Part shown: positions 48,272 to 59,530 of the stretch, in pieces
Numbering within the stretch: position 1 is the first letter of the stretch
Layout of the letters: each line of letters starts with the position of its first letter
Assembly (NCBI RefSeq): GCF_022458985.1
Contig: NC_061777.1
Coordinates: forward strand, 8,162,668 to 8,226,667
Source: Mugil cephalus
Lineage: Eukaryota > Chordata > Actinopteri > Mugiliformes > Mugilidae
DNA length: 64,000 bases
Direction of reading: 5' to 3'
Program-made: the position numbers and the translations under genes
Notes under the pieces: model-generated
Database searches by the model: none
Told to the model about the DNA's origin: nothing
The model's input: only the letters and a program-made list of their open reading frames with translations

Positions 48272-48452
48272 TGGCGAGTTTGCATGTTCTCCCTGTGCTC
48301 GTGTGGGTTTTCTCTGGGTACTCCGGTTTCCTCCCACCTCCCAGTACATGCTCGTTAGGCTAATTGGTGGCTCTAAATTGACTGGCTGTTTGTCTCCGTG
48401 TTAGCCATGCGATAGGCTGGTGCCCTGTCCAGGGTGCACCCCGCCTCTTTGA
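48272..48452 (+). mobile_element. Type-A SINE fragment in opposite orientation
   Basis: GTTTGCATGTTCTCCCTGTG through TTTCCTCCCACCTCCCAGT to GTCCAGGGTGCACCCCGCCT. The tRNA-like head is missing. It is on the plus strand, whereas the type-A SINEs of units 1-3 are on the minus strand, so it is a separate insertion or an inversion. Confidence 0.75.
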
Positions 48453-48579
48453 CATATGTTCATTAAATATTCAAAAGTCTTCAGAGCAGATTGTTCCACA
48501 GCGTCAGAGAGTCACACTGCTCCTTGTTCTCGTTAGCGTTTCACTACCACAAGATGGCGCCAATGTAACAAGTAAAAAG

Positions 48580-49265
48580 CATAGGTGGAAAGAGTATTGA
48601 AATATTCTACTCAAGGAAAAATACCAAAACTTGGATCAAAATTTGAGTAAAAAGTAGCTTGTTTAAAATGTACTTAGAGTAAAAGTTACTTTTTGAACAG
48701 GGTAGGGATTCTTTCTTCTGAAGTCTAAAAAGAACAACAGGATACGAATATTAAAGTAACTGGTTTTATTTAATTAGATTTAATTAATTTAAAGTTGTGT
48801 TCCTATTTGCATTCAAACAGATGGTAACGTTAATAGGGCTACATATTAAAGCTGTTTCCTTTCTTACACTTGAAGCAGAACAGCTCACTCAGGTAAGGCC
48901 AGGGATGCACTTTATTTCCTTCAAGTTCAACTTCAGCCCCACAATCTGGTGGGATTTCTCTTTCTGCAGCACTGGTGTCTGCCTGGTCAGTGACCATCGT
49001 TCTTCCTAATTAAAATTAACTGCCGTATTTCTGGTGCGCATTTTTTGTTTGTTTGTTTTTGTTTTGTTTTGTTCAGGCCAACATTTTTTTACTCAGTAAC
49101 AGATGTGAATTAAAACGTAGCGAAGTACAATATGTCAAAAAAGACATACTCAACTAAAACTAAATGTACTGACTTTAAAAAAATACTTTCAAAAGTAAAA
49201 TTGCACAAAAAAACTACTCGATTACAGTAACACGAGTAAATGTAATTGGTTGCTTTCCACCTCTG
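48580..49265. mobile_element. Short hAT-like element (686 bp, unit 5)
   Basis: CATAGGTGGAAAGAGT left end and a right end that reads CAGAGGTGGAAAGCAA from the other strand, the best-preserved inverted termini in the window. It lacks the captured exon and the SINE and has its own inner sequence, so it is a MITE-like deletion derivative. Confidence 0.65.
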
Positions 49266-49589
49266 CTCCGGTGACAAATGCCTTCTATAGGCCCACTTTG
49301 TCACAGCTTCAAACTGAGAGTCATATCTTGTATTATCATTGAATACAAATACTCAAAAATGTTAAAGAGAGGCAACTTGACTTGTAGAAAGTTTCTTGAA
49401 GACTGAGTTGTTATCTGAGTAGTAGTGAAACGTCTACTCTACAAATCCAGTTGTCTTACGATGATATATCAGATATACCATGATTTGATTGACTAAGAAC
49501 CTTCACGGACATTGAATAGAAATAGTTTTGAGTTGAGGTGCAGAGCAGCAGAAGGATCACGTCTAATGCCTCGAGTTCATTATTTAAGT

Positions 49590-49885
49590 GCAGTACTTAA
49601 ACTGTATTCAGAGGAACTGGATGAATCCCTGATCTACAACGAATGATGTTGGGTAAGTAACATATTCAGCCTGGTCATAGTAAGGATTAAGAACTACACT
49701 TGCTGTATTGTCTCTTTTATATTTGCTTTATCTGTGTTTTATTTTCAGCTGTACAGATGCTGCTGATTGATCATAGAAGTATGAATTTAGGAACACTACA
49801 GGCAGCAGTGCGTCTTGGCGATGTTACTAGGGTCCATTTCTTAATCATTCGTCATTCTATGTCATTTGGTCCTATTTGTAGATAA
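49590..49885 (+). other. Candidate plus-strand spliced unit (unit 5)
   Basis: Donor GGGTAAGTAAC near 49,651 and acceptor TTTTATTTTCAG ending 49,748. The second exon encodes MLLIDHRSMNLGTLQAAVRL then GDVTRVHFLIIRHS to a stop at 49,885. In this copy the ankyrin-like pattern (LQAAVRLGDVTRVHFLI) is closer to consensus than in units 1 and 2, and the frame is kept despite substitutions. Confidence 0.4.
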
Positions 49886-50085
49886 TGTTGAGAAACTGTA
49901 AAGATAAATTGGGCAGGAGCATTTGGGTCCTTATTTGATGTGAACATTTACAATTCTGTGACAAAGAAGCATCTGTGAATAAGATCGTGTGATATATCTG
50001 GAGCCACCTGTCAAAGGGACCTTGTGTAACAGTGGAAAAAAGTCAAAAAACAGCCCCTTTGTCACAAGCGTGCATGTGTGTAGAA

Positions 50086-50727
50086 ATGAGAGGTAATTAA
50101 CTCTTTGATCATGTTAGATGGCATATTTATTTAACTCATGTATTTAAGAAAATTTCCTTTTATAAAAAATGGAATTTTTATTTTATTTGCTCATAGGCTA
50201 ATCTCAATGTGCAACTTCAGCAAAATCATGATAATCAACACCATATCATAAGTTAATCTATTTAAAATTGTAGAGTTAAAATCACCTGCTTCATATTGAA
50301 CCATTCATCTTTTCTGTTAAGCGTAGTATGGCTCTTTGTATAACCTAGGCTGCAGCTGTTAGTTTAACACAAAGGCTACATTATCTAACGTAGTGAACAA
50401 GGACAGCGGAGAGAATGAGTCCCAGCGGATCTCCTCTGACCCCACCCAATCTACACCATGGACTGTTTTCCATGCTGATCTCTGCAGTTACCACTGACAG
50501 TGCAATAATCAGTTTATTCTTTTACCATTACACCGTGATGAATAATTTCAACTTCTTTTTAACTTCTTCATAAGTCGTTCCAGCACGTACGTTCTGTGAA
50601 CATGTGTATTGTATAAATATGTCTACTCCACTGTGAGTCAAGGTAACAAGATCTTGTTTAATATATGTTCTGATGGTGTATGTGTTGAATGACAGTAAAG
50701 CAAGTCTAAGTTCAGCTCAGTTCAGAA
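50086..50727. other. Intergenic sequence, duplicated at 62,160-62,480
   Basis: No gene recognised. The first half resembles 62,160-62,480 (shared TGTGTAGAAATGAGAG-like start and TATAACCTAGGCTGCAG block); the second half is unique. Confidence 0.5.
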
Positions 50728-51330
50728 AACTTTATTTATCTCGGGTGGGCAATTCAGTTTACAGCACAATAAAGCATTAAAAACAGGCATGAAACTCCAA
50801 GACTCAACTTTCAATAGTCAGTAATTCATTGACTAATGGTGTCCTAGCAGCAAACTTGTATGTGTAGAAATATGCAAACAAAAGCGTTTAAAGAAGGAAA
50901 AGAGTAAATAATGAGTAAGTAAGATTAAATAAATTATAATGAAGCGACAAGCTCAACCTACTCCTTGAAAGTGGCATTCATCAGCCTGATAACTGACGGG
51001 ACAAAACAGTTGCATAAAAGTGCTGCCCTGAGGGCATTAACATAAATCCTCTGGACATAACATGGTCTCCCTGCTTCACTATGCATTTAGCTTTCAGGAC
51101 CACGCGTTTTTTCTAGAGAACACTCAAGTCTGTTAGCTGGACACCAATGGTCTTGGAGCAGACTATTCGATTCAAACTGTTTGTGTCCTTCACACTTAAT
51201 GCCAAACCATGGTCAGCCTGTGGATCCTGAAGAAGAGACGGCATGGCGGTGTTTTTCATCACAAAAGATGCCAGTGCCACTGGTCTGAAGTCATTAAGAT
51301 CTCTGGGACAATTTGACACTATTGCAGTCT
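50728..51330 (-). mobile_element. Rex1-type LINE remnant
   Basis: Minus strand: a degenerate RT stretch DLNDFRPVALASFVMKNTAM (the LNDYRPVALTS motif of Rex1-like RTs), later frame breaks, then a 3' end with CTTTATTTATCTCGGG on the plus strand typical of these elements. No full domain remains. Sequence 51,331-51,880 shows no recognised gene. Confidence 0.6.
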
Positions 51331-51879
51331 ATTGAACAAGAAACATAGTGCATGTTTTCAATATTTGGGACAAGTAACTGCTTTCTGCGCACATCCTAAT
51401 GAGTCCCTTCACTGAGTTGGTCTGCACATTGACGCAGTGCGTCCACAGATGTCGTCAGGATGGGAAGCAACTTTTCCTTCTGAGATGACAAATCCATTTT
51501 CAGGCTTTAGAGACATCCTCAATGTAAAAATGTTGCATAAAAAAATCAGACCTTTCAAAACGGAAAAAGAAGGAATTAAAAGCATTAGGCCGATTAGCCT
51601 CATTTACACCACTAATAGTTGTGAGTTGCCATCTGTTTTATCCCTTTCCGGGCCGCACTAAGGTACCAATGCAGTACTGTTCCTCTATTTTGTCTCTGTA
51701 CAAAATTTTTGGCTTTCCTTTTTTCGTTTCTTGCTTCTCTTTTTTTTTCTCCAGAGGCTCTTAACAGTTCTCTCTGTTCTGTCCATGCCTCTAAAGGTGG
51801 GTTTATAAAATGAGATTATACTTAATTGATCCCCATTGGGGAAATTCAATACACAAATAAGGCATAAGGTCAAGCAGGT

Positions 51880-54800
51880 GGAGCAGGTCACATATTGTTC
51901 ATATGTTAAAATCTCCAAGAACAATCTCCCGATTGAGATTAAGATAAAATGTTCTTTCAATAAACTATTGTTTTTATTATTCTGCACCTGGTCTCCATTT
52001 CATGTTGCACCCCGTCGTGACAAAAACATGGAAACGGTTAAAATAGCCAATATTCATAATATTCAGGTTCATTATCCCCACACAGCAACTGATTGTACAT
52101 TGTACAAAAAAACAGCCAGAAACAGCTTGGGATTCAGAGGGTTAAACTCACCCCTGTGCCTCCCACTCACACACGTTTCCTTAAGTTTTGAATTCACACA
52201 ATGTCAAGGCATTTATTTATTCTGTAAAACTTGATGGAGGCTGTGATAATGGGTCTGGCAGCTTTTCAGTGCAGGCTACTTTCGTTTCCACATAAACGTC
52301 CACTCTTCCCTCACACACCTTAATTGTAAGGCACTTCCTTGATCCGTGCAATAAGCAACAGAATATTGCCCAACACATTTCACCACTCATTCGAGTAGCT
52401 TCCTCAGTCCTTCACCTCCACTTGAAGGACAAAGTCCTGGCCAGAGAGGACAGATGGTTTGAGCGAGGAGTAAAGGAAACCATCTTTGTCAAAGTGGAAA
52501 AAAACTTCTCTAAACAGAGGAGGTGGACTGAGATTTAATCTGACATCTATTTACAATTCAGTCTTGACTTCTGTCCCCAAAAAGCATCAACCCCATTCAC
52601 ACCTTGGGGCTGGAGGTTCCCACTGAAAATAGCATAAATAGAGCATTATTCATATAGGATAAGTAGCCTAAGCACACACTCCCCCATCTTAATGACAGAA
52701 AGATTTTTCCTTTTTAAACCTCAACTTCCCACTTGTCTCTCATAACTGAAGAAGCTACTCGGATGAAACGTCTTCGGCACAGTTCTACAAGTCCAGTTGC
52801 CCTTTTTCAACATCTTTTGGGCTACCATGACCTGGATGACTGAGAACCTTCACAGATACTCTGAAGGTGGGTTTACACACAGGCATAACGTACATATTGT
52901 TGTGATAGAATCAAAATCAGAATTACTTTATTGATGCCGGGGGAGATGCAGTAGTCCCTACTCAAAGTGTACCAGTGTTAAGAACAAAGTACAATGTAGA
53001 CAATAAGTTTAAGTAAGAGAAAAGAAGCAGCCAGTGAGAACATTGACTGAGATTTATATGCTGCCTTTATTGTACCATAACACAGATCAATTATATTGGT
53101 GTTCTGTGCAGTGGAGCAGTTCACATACAGTTCATATGTTTGTAAGACTGTGTTCAGTTTGCAAAGATTAAAATCTCCAAGGACAATCTCTCAATTGAGA
53201 TTAAGATTACATTTAAACTACATACAATAAACAATCATTTTTATTATTCTGCATCTGGTCTCCATTTCATGTTGCACCCCGTCATGACAAAAACATGGAA
53301 ACGGTTAAAATAGCCAATATTCATAATATTCAGGTTCATTATCCCCACACAGCAACTGATTGTACATTGTACAAAAAAACAGCCAGAAACAGCTTGGGAT
53401 TCAGAGGGTTAAACTCACACACGTTTCCTTAAGTTTTGAATTCACATAATGTCAAGGCATTTATTTATTCTGTAAAATTTGATGGAGGCTGTGATAATGG
53501 GTCTGGCAGCTTTTCAGTGCAGGCTACTTTCGTTTCCACATAAACGTCCACTCTTCCCTCACACACCTTAATTGCAAGGCACTTCCTTGATCCGTGCAAT
53601 AAGCAACAGAATATTGCCCAACACATTTCACCACTCATTCGAGTAGCTTCCTCAGTCCTTCACCTCCACTTGAAGGACAAAGTCCTGGCCAGAGAGGACA
53701 GATGGTTTGAGTGAGGAGTAAAGGAAACCATCTTTGTCAAAGTGGAAAAAAAAAAAAAAAACTTCTCTAAACAGAGGAGGTGGACTGAGATTTAATCTGA
53801 CATCTATTTACAATTCAGTCTTGACTTCTGTCCCCAAGAAGCATCAACCATATTCACACCTTGGGGCTGGAGGTTCCCACTGACAATAGCATAAATAGAG
53901 CATTATTCATATAGGATAAGTAGCCTAAGCGCACAGTCCCCCATCTTAATGACAGAAAGATTTTTCCTATTTAAACCTCAACTTCCCACTTGTCTCTCAT
54001 AACTGAAGAAGCTACTCGGATGAAACGTCTTCAGCACAATTCTACAAGTCCAGTTGCCCTACATCTTTTGGGCTACCATGACCTGGATGACCGAGAACAT
54101 TCACAGACACTCTGAAGGTGGGTTTACACACAGGCATAACGTACACACTTTTTGTGATAGAATCAAAATCAGAATTACTTTATTGATGCCGGGGGAGATG
54201 CAGCAGTCCCTACTCAAAGTGTACCAGTGTTAAGAACAAAGTACAATGTAGGCAATAAGTTTAAGTAAGAGAAAGGAAGCAGCCAGTGAGAACGTTGACT
54301 GAGATTTATATGCTGCCTTTATTGTACCATAACACGGATCAATTATATTGGTGTTCTGTGCAGTGGAGCAGTTCACATACTGTTCATATGTTTTTAAGAC
54401 CGTGTTCAGTTTGCAAAGATTAAAATCTCCAAGGACAATCTCTCGATTGAGATTAAGATTACATTTAAACTACATACAATACACTTTTATTTTTATTATT
54501 CTGCATCTGTATTTTACGTTGCACCCCGTTGTGACAAAAACATGGAAACGATTAAAATAGCCAATATTCAATATATCCATAATATTCAGGTTCATTATCC
54601 CCACACAGCAATAGATTGTACACCATCGTAAAAAACGCCCAATACAGCTTGGGATTCAAAGGCTCACCCACGCCTCTCACTTACACCGTGGCCGTGAAAA
54701 TTAATCTGGCAGCTTTTCAGCGCAGGCTACTTTCGTTTCCACATAAACGTCCACTCTTCCCTCACACACCTTAACTGCAAGGCACTCCCTTTTCTCTAGA
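51880..54800. repeat. Tandem triplication of a 1.25-1.27 kb block
   Basis: The block starting near TCTCCAAGAACAATCTC recurs at about 53,170 and 54,425; for example GTTGCACCCCGT occurs near 52,000, 53,270 and 54,520. Two full copies and one partial copy. Each holds Ly6-spacer-like sequence, CTTCGTCTTCGGATGAAACGTC-like motifs (GATGAAACGTCTTC), a retroelement-like reading RWFERGVKETIFVKVEKN, and a LINE 3' end (AATTACTTTATTGATGCCGG). No intact gene. Confidence 0.75.
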
Positions 54801-55000
54801 TTCTCAGAAAAGATATTAATAATTAATTAATAATATCAAATATAAATCTAAAGTGTGGATCAAAGTTCCTGTGGACAATAGTTTCCAAGTTCAGCTATAC
54901 TGTTTTTATAAAGATGTTATTTTAATTTTGCAACTTTAGGAGCAAAATATTACAACACCATATCACAAGGCAGTCTATTTAGTCTATAAGAACCATTATT

Positions 55001-55160
55001 ATGGCTCTTTATGAACTGAAAGAGAAAGAGTCAAGAAGTCTCTTTAGATACTATTGCGCTCTATTGAAAGGACATCAACATGTTGCCTCTGGGCTTAAGC
55101 TTTTTCTGTTAGTGCTTTTCAATTGTGGAAATGTCTGTGATGGAAAACTACCCACAGGTA
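55001..55160 (+). other. Unassigned ORF fragment, paralogue at 62,917
   Basis: Reads HQHVASGLKLFLLVLFNCGN then VCDGKLPTG, followed by a GT (ACAG/GTATCAG). A related frame at 62,917-63,060 reads HQHVSCGFDLFLFVLFTCGN VCVVKLPKG. The hydrophobic core could be a signal peptide, but no partner exon is seen. Confidence 0.35.
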
Positions 55161-55446
55161 TCAGAACTACATGGAAAAGTATGTGTCTTACCACAGTTAA
55201 CAGGGTTGCTATCTTATCTTTGTAATTTGCAGTTATGTTATATTGCTGTAAAAATATCAATGTGAAATGCATGCATCAACCAAAACAAACAATTAATAGC
55301 TTAGTAAATAAATGAGCTTTTATTGAAGAGACATCATTATATTGTCTTTGACAGACGTTACATGTTTTACAATATTTCATCACACTGGGTTGACCAAATA
55401 TACTAATTTATGTAAAATCTTTTTCAGATGAGATTGTTCCAGAGTC

Positions 55447-56261
55447 TCAGAGAAAGATTGTGATGATGGCCGAGGACACCAGCAGCATAATGACACTGGG
55501 ACCAGTTGGTATTGCGCTGTTACACAGATCAGTGCCACAGCATTTTATGGGGCTGATACACAGATCACTTCTTCCACAGCTCTTAGTGACAAGACCTATG
55601 AAACCGTAAGAAGAAAATCTCAGTTTCAACAACAGTGACAGTCAACAAGCAACAAGTCCAGCAACATATCCACTCAAACTATATATGAGCAACAGTTCTG
55701 AAGTTGTGGTGTGGAGGAACAACTTACCGAGCGCTTCAACAGACATACACTTGTCAAATCCGTCAGGACAAGTTAAGACATCGGTGCAGGATGAAGAGCT
55801 GGATCCTGCACATTCGTAGCATCTTAATCCCCATGCTGTCAGGATTGATTTATAATATAGAATGTAAATAAAACATCAATTTATACAGAAGATAAAAATA
55901 ACATTTTTGTAATGTTCTGGGAATTCAGGAGTTGTGTTTTCTACTCTAGGAAGTTAAATTTCCCCCATAGACTTGCAAATGAAACCTAAATATCATCATC
56001 TACAGTGACCTGATCACTCCTGTCTCAGCCTTCAAGGTCTGCTGTTTAGTAAAAGAATCCGAAAATTAATCAAGAGGAAGAAGTATCTGCCATTTTACAC
56101 TCAGCACTTCAGTGAATAAGTTCAGTGAACTTATGTTCACATGACATCTAGTCATTTATTCAGGATACAGTTTTCAGATAAGGTAAATTAATTAAGCTCC
56201 TCTTACCTGTGGACACAGTCAAGAACAGGATCAGAGCTCCGTAAAGCTTCATGGTGACCAT
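55447..56261 (-). CDS. Ly6/uPAR three-finger GPI-anchored protein, copy F
   Basis: Exons 56207-56261, 55728-55835 and 55447-55595 join in frame into 103 residues. Signal exon MVTMKLYGALILFLTVST; exon 2 WGLRCYECAGSSSSSC and TCPDGFDKCMSVEALG; exon 3 LVTKSCGRSDLC, SPIKCCGTDLCN and the GPI tail. Ten cysteines and all GT/AG sites are kept. Codon 2 is Val (ATGGTC), but the second ATG at codon 4 is shared with all copies. Intron 1 carries about 90 extra bases (56,055-56,145). It lies outside the regular array units, next to the 1.25 kb triplication. AATAAA at 55,319-55,324. Confidence 0.88.
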
Positions 56262-56352
56262 GGAGACAACAGTAACTCAGTATTAGTGAGAGGAAGGTCT
56301 GCAGCTTAGAAGTAGTCTCTGAGAGAGTAAAAGAAAGTTTGACTCAAGCTGA

Positions 56353-56359
56353 TTTTATA
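56353..56359 (-). promoter_or_regulatory. TATA box of Ly6 copy F
   Basis: TATAAAA on the minus strand in the same context as copy A (CTATAAAATC). Confidence 0.65.
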
Positions 56360-56415
56360 GAGCTAATCAGACTGATGATCCACCCCTTTTTTATTGCATG
56401 CCTGCACACGGAATA

Positions 56416-56889
56416 GAGAAAGAAAACAGAATTACTGTTCTCTTCTTCCACACTAGGTGACGATACGTGTCTTTTCAGAGGGATAATACCAAGTTAATAC
56501 TGCCCGATTTCCGGGTGACCTTTTACGTGATATAATAAACAAGAGTCGTTCATGCGGTAGACCGGCATTTCATACCGGATAATAGTACATTTTTTAATCT
56601 TATACGTAATGTTTGCGCTACTTCTGATGCAGGTAAGATCCGCGCTATCCCTCAGACGGCTCCGTTTCTCTTCTTCTTCTTCTACGCCCGGCTTTCTTGG
56701 ACGTGTTTGTTCCGGGGTCACACGCCAGCGCAGCAGTGGTGGAGCATGCGCACACGCATTATCCGATGAAAACTCCGATTCAATCGCATCCCATTTTAAA
56801 TTCTTAAGTGCATGTAAACACGCATGTAAACAAGTTATAGTCCGATTAAGGCAATAATTCATTTTTTTTTTCACGTGCATGTAAACGCA
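56416..56889. mobile_element. Insertion or replacement upstream of copy F, unknown element
   Basis: At this place units 1, 2 and 4 have about 140 bases of conserved upstream sequence. Here about 470 bases of GC-richer sequence intervene, with several GCATGTAAAC motifs (56,811-56,886), a (TTC)n run and open frames on both strands without a known domain. It may be a MITE, but paired termini were not established. Confidence 0.4.
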
Positions 56890-56915
56890 CTGTAAAACAG
56901 AGTATTAGTCAACCT

Positions 56916-57123
56916 GAGTTTTTAGCTCAGGAGGTAGAGTGGACGTCCAATGTCATTGGACAAGACATGTAAACCACCTTGTTCCCAGTGTGAACTCCAC
57001 TGGTACCACCACTTTACCACCACCACCAGGGTGTGTCTGTGTGACCAGTGAATAATGCATTCAATTGTGAACCACTTTGAGTGTCTATGATAAGGCGCTA
57101 TATGAAACCAATGCATTATTATC

Positions 57124-57153
<30 letters not shown>
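56916..57153 (+). mobile_element. tRNA-derived SINE (type B) with internal deletion
   Basis: Same head and tail as the other type-B copies, but about 100 internal bases are missing after CTCCACTGGT. Confidence 0.8.
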
Positions 57154-57154
<1 letters not shown>

Positions 57155-57737
57155 GATCTTTCTGCAGAAAACCAAAGCTTGTCACTGACATGGTCTTTTT
57201 TCATCCATATACAATAAAATGACACTACATGTGTCACAACATGTTCCACTAAAAAGAGAAACCACAGGGAGCTGCCCTACAGGATACAGCTCTTCCATAG
57301 TTTGAAGCGAGGCAGATATTACCTGAACCTACAGCAACTAGAAAAGGACTACAGTCCAACAGGAAACTATTTTCTAGATTGGGAGGTTACTCATTTGGCT
57401 TTGCTTTAAGCACAAGTTACAACAGTCTTGATAATCCAGTTTTCTTGAGTGTTAACAGACATTTTCTGAAAGCATGCCTCATACACACACAATGAACAAA
57501 ACCCCTAAATTCAGTTTCCATTCAAAACAATGTTAATTCCTCTCAAAATGGTATTTTGTTTTGAAACGACACACAAACCATCACATGTATAGACATTTAT
57601 AAGAAGCAGTTGAACATTGAAGTGCTCAATGTAAAACACTACGATAAATGGAAAACACTTCTCCATTCATCATAATTTGATGATTTAGGCCCTTTTTGTT
57701 CAGTGTTGCACTTATTACAGACAGTACATACATAAGG
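57154..57737. other. Spacer, no gene
   Basis: Matches the array spacer downstream of the type-B SINE to about 57,420, then unique AT-rich sequence. Confidence 0.5.
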
Positions 57738-58857
57738 TGCATTGTGCATGAATGTTTTGTGTTGTACATATGTATGCGTGTGGCGTTATACATTTGTCTG
57801 ATGTGGTGATGTCTTTTTTTCTGTACGTTTTTGCACCACAGAACATAAGTGGAAAATGTCTCATCTGACCAAAGCTAACGTTGCTGCCAAAGTCCACATC
57901 CTGTTTTGCGTTTTTGTAATTTATCGTTGCAGCCAAGATAGTTTCGTTGTATAAAGTAGTGACATGAAACACATGAAGGAAGAAAGAATAAAACAATGAA
58001 ATGCTTCTTCTTCAATTCTTGTACTTTTACTGAAAACGTGTCTGTGACAACTTTCTGTCACATCTGTAAGAATGAATTCATCTGTAAGAATAACGTCAAA
58101 TCTTTCTGAGATGAGGTTGTTGCAGAACAGTTAAATGAGCTGCTCCTTTCTCCAGTGACGGATGAGATGAAATATTAAACTGCAGAGTGGAAAACCAGCA
58201 ACTACAAGTTTTAAACAATAATTTTGTTCTAGAAGTCAGTCATTCATAAAGTAATGCAGGTTCTTGATTTTTGACAGTTTTGATTTAGATTATTTTCTTA
58301 AAGTTCCTCAAAGTTTTTCCTCTTGCAAAAAAACTGTATCACTCAAATTCCCACAACTTCGTCTTCTACAGCTACATCTCTCCACTGTGAGAATATAGGT
58401 GACCCTTCACACTTTTAGATTCTCATACTGATGTGTTATTTCCTTCCTGATGACGAGAGACGGTTACAGAAGTTCATCATGACTCACATGTTTGCCTTGT
58501 CTGCACCTGGTGTCAATTTTATGTTCCAGCCAACAATATTCAATGGTCATAATATTCAGGTTCATTATCCTCACACAGCATTTTTTTTTTTATTTCTCAC
58601 ATGTGACACAGGTCAGGTTGTACATGTTATCATCATGAAAAAATGGAAGAAACAACTTGGGATTCAAAGGGTTAAACTCAACCGTGTGCCTCCCACTCAC
58701 ACACGTTTCCTTAAGTTTTAAATTCACATAATTTCAAGGATTTAATTTATTCTTCAAACAATGATCAGATCAGATAAATTAATTAGGTTCCTCATCTTAC
58801 TTGCAGATACAGTAACAGGATCAGAGCTCTATAAAATTTTACGGTGGCCATCAAAAT
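57738..58857. repeat. Partial array unit 6
   Basis: Enters at GGTGCATTGTGCATGAATG (equivalent to 8,877) and follows the spacer to the orphan signal exon, then breaks at CATCAAAATCATGC into inverted array sequence. Confidence 0.8.
58801..58851 (-). pseudogene. Orphan Ly6 signal exon (unit 6)
   Basis: MATVKFYRALILLLYLQ then GTAAG, phase 0; an inversion breakpoint lies directly upstream of it. Confidence 0.7.
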
Positions 58858-59000
58858 CATGCTTTTTACTTGTTACATTGGCGCCATCTTGTGGTAGTGA
58901 AACGCTCATGAGAACAAGGAGCAGTGTGACGTTCAAGAACAGCAGTTTAAGACACTCGATGACATTAAAAGGATCTGATAATTTTCTTGAATTGTAGGCT
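58858..59000 (-). repeat. Inverted piece of the array (hAT left flank)
   Basis: Reverse complement of the sequence around 14,790-14,905, including the CACAAGATGGCGCCAATGT block. Confidence 0.75.
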
Positions 59001-59404
59001 ACTAATGGTGGATGAAGTTGGGAAACTGTTCAGTTTAATAGGAGCAACATTTGCAATTCTGTGACAAAACAGCAAACACCAAGAAAAGGACTTTATATAA
59101 AAATGTAGAGTAGAGTTAAAATCACCTGCCTCATCAGAACAATTATTATGGCCTCTTTATATAACCTAGGCTGCAGTTGTTAGTTTAATACCAAGGCTAC
59201 ATTATCCTGACCTAGTAAACAATGTTCTGGTTTCCAGAGAACTAACGTAAACACTGAACTGAAAGAGTCGCTGCTAAGGAATTGTTACAACATCGAGTCA
59301 AATTGTTGTAAACTTCCTTGAAAGAATAGAGGATCTGTGGAGAATCTTTGTTGTGACCATCCTCATTCAGAAAGTGAACACAGGTTGGTTATAAAATCAA
59401 GAAC

Positions 59405-59530
59405 GGGGTACACCCTGGACAGGTCACCAGTCTATCGCAGGGCTAACGCAGAGACAAACAACCATTCACACTCACACCTTGGGTCAATTTAGAGTCACCA
59501 ATCAGCCTAACGAGTATGTCCTTGGAGTCA
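59405..59530 (-). mobile_element. Type-A SINE fragment
   Basis: GGGGTACACCCTGGACAGGT through TTTAGAGTCACCAATCAGC, minus-strand SINE tail; cut at 59,530. A longer copy of the same insertion is at 62,655. Sequence 59,001-59,404 and 59,531-60,402 holds no gene. Confidence 0.75.

Larger units (their letters stand above)
46887..50085. repeat. Segmental array unit 5, Ly6 gene deleted
   Basis: Begins with the unit head (GATCCACAGCTGGAG), keeps a shortened leader and the spacer to 48,250, then a plus-oriented SINE, then jumps at about 48,515 to the flank of the hAT element. The Ly6 gene, both signal exons, the type-B SINE and the orphan exon 3 are missing. The stretch 46,887-48,270 holds no gene. 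Confidence 0.8.

Noticed and set aside
7919..50085. CRISPR-like or satellite array
   Set aside because: Repeat period is 10-11 kb with genes and nested transposons; no short spaced direct repeats were found.
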